Assembly: GCF_900115095.1 (NCBI RefSeq)
Contig: NZ_FOVH01000013.1
Location: 124,001 to 188,000 of the forward strand
DNA from: Actinomadura madurae
Lineage (GTDB): Bacteria; Actinomycetota; Actinomycetes; Streptosporangiales; Streptosporangiaceae
Direction: 5' to 3'
DNA length: 64,000 nt
Each line of letters begins with the position of its first letter. The first letter of the stretch is position 1. The notes beneath the pieces are model-generated. The model worked only from the letters and a program-made list of their open reading frames with translations. It was not told the DNA's origin and made no database searches. Positions 61,614 to 64,000 of the stretch are shown here, piece after piece. Both the position numbers and the translations under genes were made by a program.

Positions 61614-62177
61614 ATGGCACTCTCCGAGCACAAGACGCACGTCCGGAGGGACACCTTGGTGCGGGTGGTGACCCCCAAGCCACTGACCGAGTCGCCCGCG
61701 GCCCGCTATGTCTGGGCGCTGGCCCGGCTGTCGCTGGGCTGGGTGTTCGTGTGGGCGTTCCTGGACAAGCTGTTCGGGCTGGGACATGCGACTCCGGCCG
61801 CCAAGGCGTGGATCGAGGGCGGCAGCCCGACCGGGGGGTTCCTGAAGAACTCCCCGACGGGTCCGTTCGCCGGTTTCTACCACGACCTCGCGGGTGCGGC
61901 GTGGGCGGACTGGTTGTTCATGATCGGGCTGGGCGGGATCGGCGCCGCGCTGGTCCTGGGCGTCGGGATTCGGATCGCGGCGGCCGCGGGCGCGGTGCTG
62001 CTGGTGATGATGTGGACGGCGGTGCTGCCTCCGGAGAACAACGTGTTCATGGACGACCACCTGATCTACGCGATCCTGATCGTCGGGTTGGCGCTGGTCA
62101 GCGCGGGCGACACCCTGGGGCTGGGCCGCTGGTGGGGCAACACCCGCCTGGCCAAGCGCCTCCCCATCCTCAAGTAG
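61614..62177 (+). CDS. DoxX-family membrane protein
   Basis: 187 residues with four hydrophobic segments (YVWALARLSLGWVFVWAFLDKLFGLG, WLFMIGLGGIGAALVLGVG, AAAAGAVLLVMMWTAVL, LIYAILIVGLALVSAG). FLDKLFGLG and PPENNVFMDDHLIYA match DoxX/DoxD-like proteins linked to quinone or thiol redox. The ATG at 61614 with AAGGTGAG is preferred over the GTG at 61608. It is flanked by Usp genes, with box 8 upstream and a strong hairpin downstream. Confidence 0.85.
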   Translation: MALSEHKTHVRRDTLVRVVTPKPLTESPAARYVWALARLSLGWVFVWAFLDKLFGLGHATPAAKAWIEGGSPTGGFLKNSPTGPFAGFYHDLAGAAWADWLFMIGLGGIGAALVLGVGIRIAAAAGAVLLVMMWTAVLPPENNVFMDDHLIYAILIVGLALVSAGDTLGLGRWWGNTRLAKRLPILK

Positions 62178-62190
62178 CCGACCGCGACCC

Positions 62191-62221
62191 CGAAGGGACG
62201 CCCATGCCGGGCGTCCCTTCG
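62191..62221 (+). terminator. Hairpin after DoxX-like gene
   Basis: CGAAGGGACGCCC pairs perfectly with GGGCGTCCCTTCG around ATGCC, a 13-bp stem starting 14 bp after the stop; no clear U-tract. Confidence 0.7.
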
Positions 62222-62258
62222 ACACGCCGGAGGACGTGGGACATCTCGCCCTCCCGCC

Positions 62259-62272
62259 AGGACCTTCGGCTC
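62259..62272 (+). promoter_or_regulatory. DosR-like box 9
   Basis: AGGACCTTCGGCTC matches the island box at 12 of 14 positions, 58 bp before the Usp gene at 62331. Confidence 0.6.
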
Positions 62273-62330
62273 TACCCGCGGAGGCCGGACCTGCCGGACG
62301 GTGGGATGGAGACGGATCGAGGAGGACGCC

Positions 62331-63176
62331 ATGAGCCATGTGGTCGTCGGTTACGACGGGACGAGCGAGAGCGAGCGGGCGCTGCGGTGGGCGGTGCAGG
62401 AGGCCCGGCTGCGACGGCTGCCGCTGACGGTCTGCCATGTCTGGCGCTGGCCGTTTCCCATCACCTATATCGACAACGAGGGCGTGGCGATCGTCCGCAG
62501 GATGGGTGAGCACCTTCTCGATCAAGGTGTGGCACTGGCGCAGGAGTGGGCCCCCGGCCTGAAGGTGCGCAAGCGGCTGGAGACCGGGAGCGCCTACGCC
62601 GCGCTGATCAGCGAGGGGCGGGAGTCCGACCTCATCGTGGTCGGCTCCCATGCGCCCGAGGAGATGCCGGTGGGATCAACGGCCCTGCGGCTGCCCGCCC
62701 AGGCGGATCGTCCGGTCGTGGTCGTGCGGTCGGCCGCCACGCGCGACGGGCTGCTGGTCGTGGGCGTGGACGGCTCGGCGGGCGCGGACGCCGCGCTGGC
62801 GTTCGGGTTCGAGGAGGCGGCGCTGCGCGGCTGGCGGCTGCGAGCGGTGTACGGATGCTGGGAGCCCGGCGCGGCGCCCGACGGTGACCTGTCGCTGTTC
62901 GCCGACGAGGACGCACTCCGCCGCGTCTGCGGGTCGGTGCTGGAACGGACGGTCGCGCCATGGCTGGTGAAGTACCCGGCGGTTTCGGCCACGACGTCCT
63001 TGGTGCTGAAGTCCCCGCGAGAGGCACTGCTTGAGGCGGCACAGGACGCCACGCTGCTCGTGACAGGCACTCGCGGCACGGGCGTCGTCGAGGCACTGAC
63101 CCTCGGCGCAACCAGCGACGCGGTACTCAAACACGCCCCCTGCACAGTCGCCATCGTCCCACCCCTTACCCCATAA
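62331..63176 (+). CDS. Universal stress protein, tandem UspA domains
   Basis: 281 residues. VVGYDGTSESERALRWAVQEA opens domain 1, whose loop GSHAPEEMPVGST is degenerate; domain 2 has VVGVDGSAGADAALAFGFEEA and GTRGTGVVEALTLGATS. A GAGGAGGA ribosome site precedes the ATG at 62331. It pairs with the paralogue at 60608. Confidence 0.92.
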   Translation: MSHVVVGYDGTSESERALRWAVQEARLRRLPLTVCHVWRWPFPITYIDNEGVAIVRRMGEHLLDQGVALAQEWAPGLKVRKRLETGSAYAALISEGRESDLIVVGSHAPEEMPVGSTALRLPAQADRPVVVVRSAATRDGLLVVGVDGSAGADAALAFGFEEAALRGWRLRAVYGCWEPGAAPDGDLSLFADEDALRRVCGSVLERTVAPWLVKYPAVSATTSLVLKSPREALLEAAQDATLLVTGTRGTGVVEALTLGATSDAVLKHAPCTVAIVPPLTP

Positions 63177-63601
63177 CGCACAAACAGTCGCGCTCGGTCG
63201 TCAGGGTTCTTTTCTCCGAAAATCCGTTTCACCTTCGGTTTTCGGACCTCTGATCGGCCGGGATCCGCGGGGCATCCCCGCCGTCCGCCTTCCGGCACCG
63301 GATCCGAAGGGGGATCATCGCCTCAGCCGGTCACATCAGCGTCCGGCCTCCGCCGCTCTACGTCCGCCCAGACTTGATGACCGCTGGACCCGTCGAGCTC
63401 CTGAGCGCCGCCCGAGAGAATGGACGGATACCACGGGGGCAAGCGATCGCCTACACGCGAGGCGTCGGTATTTTGATCCTGGGTTCGCGGCTCCCGCGCT
63501 GCCGTCCACCGACCTCGGCCCCGATAACGCTCGCGACTTTGTGCTGTGACAGCATCAATAGCCGACCCCGGAAGCGACCAGGCTATGTCAACAACACCCG
63601 A
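63177..63601. other. 425-bp gap without a supported gene
   Basis: Short open frames here lack ribosome sites and family features. A CCGAAAA (63216-63222) / TTTTCGG (63239-63245) inverted repeat with a T-rich surround lies after the Usp stop and could act as a terminator. The GC content falls near 63500-63600. Confidence 0.5.
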
Positions 63602-64000
63602 TTATGGCCTCGGCGCATATTCTGTGAGGCCGATGACGTGGAGGAAGTCGTGTAGCGATGCCTTGAGGTGCTGTTCGGCGGCTGTCCGTGCGGCATCGGC
63701 GTCGCGGGCTCGGATCGCCTCCATGATCGCGGTGTGCTCCTCGCGGTTCTGGAGGAAGTGATCCTCGAACACGAGCTGGTCGACGGGAAGGAACATCTCG
63801 CCGCGGGCCGAGACGATGGCGTCGCGCAGCCGTGGGCTGCCCGACGCCTCGGCGATCGCCACATGGAAGCGGTGGTCGGCCTGGCGGAACGCCGGTCGTG
63901 AGGCGGGCGACGTGCCCTCGTCGATCGCCGCCTTCATCTCGGCCAGGTGGTCGCCGGTCCGGCGCCCGGCGGCCAGTTCCGCCGCCCGTGTCTCGACCGC
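63602..64000 (-). CDS. GntR-family regulator, FCD domain (5' part outside window)
   Basis: The visible 132 residues are the C-terminal FCD effector domain of a FadR-type GntR regulator; the frame stays open to base 64000, so the HTH lies beyond the edge. Metal-ligand-like residues are seen in FRQADHRFHVAIAEAS, NREEHTAIMEAI and AAEQHLKASL. Such regulators respond to carboxylates in catabolic operons. Its target should lie to the right. Confidence 0.85.
   Translation of the reverse strand, partial: AVETRAAELAAGRRTGDHLAEMKAAIDEGTSPASRPAFRQADHRFHVAIAEASGSPRLRDAIVSARGEMFLPVDQLVFEDHFLQNREEHTAIMEAIRARDADAARTAAEQHLKASLHDFLHVIGLTEYAPRP

Noticed and set aside
63374..63761. Small plus-strand frames before the GntR gene
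   Set aside because: No ribosome sites or similarity, and the second overlaps the FCD coding on the other strand.

Overview
The window is very GC-rich, with almost every third codon position G or C, GTG starts, and many stop/start overlaps (GTGA, ATGA). It reads as the chromosome of a filamentous actinomycete. The mix of a thiazoline NRPS, xylanolytic secreted enzymes and a DosR-like island of universal stress proteins would fit Actinomadura or a related Streptosporangiales or Streptomyces-like genus; the genus is inferred, not proven. No rRNA, tRNA, CRISPR array or insertion sequence was recognised.

Layout. (1) 1-11935: the 3' part of a siderophore-type NRPS operon. One synthetase is cut by the left edge (Cy-A-PCP-Cy-PCP), followed by a second (TubC docking-Cy-A-MT-PCP-TE), a saccharopine-dehydrogenase-like reductase and a type II thioesterase. 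Both A domains carry a cysteine code, so the product should be an aryl-capped chain of three thiazoline-type rings, as in the HMWP2/PchF or proposed coelibactin logic. (2) 11961-17387: two divergent TetR plus ABC-2 exporter cassettes around a palindromic operator. (3) 17435-24325: a leftward CoA-thioester catabolic operon (HMG-CoA-lyase-like, two crotonases, CaiB-type CoA transferase, acyl-CoA ligase, nitronate monooxygenase-like) with a MarR gene. (4) 24565-35384: a rightward cluster with aldehyde dehydrogenase, omega-transaminase, a PotABCD-type importer, an exported alpha/beta-hydrolase-like protein, an exported YtcJ-type amidohydrolase and alanine dehydrogenase. Regions 3 and 4 share TGTTGA-type inverted repeats in their control regions, so they are probably one MarR-controlled regulon that takes up and degrades an amine or amide.

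(5) 35444-41086: plant-polymer enzymes, namely GH10 xylanase with a CBM13 module, GH62 arabinofuranosidase, and a tannase/feruloyl esterase family protein with a divergent TetR. (6) 41213-51263: a sugar-type ABC importer operon ending in a PRISE-type reductase and a flavin monooxygenase, with an IclR regulator and a divergent split transketolase. Two GGAC-N5-GTCC operators lie between IclR and transketolase.

(7) 51294-63176: a stress or dormancy island with six tandem-domain universal stress proteins, three CBS-domain proteins (two with BON domains), an HPF/RaiA-like protein, a DoxX-family membrane protein and a small coiled-coil protein. Nine 14-bp boxes of the form GGGACCTTCGGCCC precede nearly every transcription unit here and resemble the mycobacterial DosR box core. 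Three genes in the island are deletion remnants (GNAT/acyl-CoA synthetase, GH65, HSP20). (8) 63602-64000: the C-terminal part of a GntR/FCD regulator running off the right edge.

Most interesting points: the DosR-like box family and the decayed genes among it; the MarR-operator-linked amine/amide catabolic system with two enzymes lacking expected catalytic residues (HMGL-like Cys to His, hydrolase Ser to Ala); and the tris-thiazoline NRPS with a Cys-nucleophile thioesterase and a mosaic A domain.
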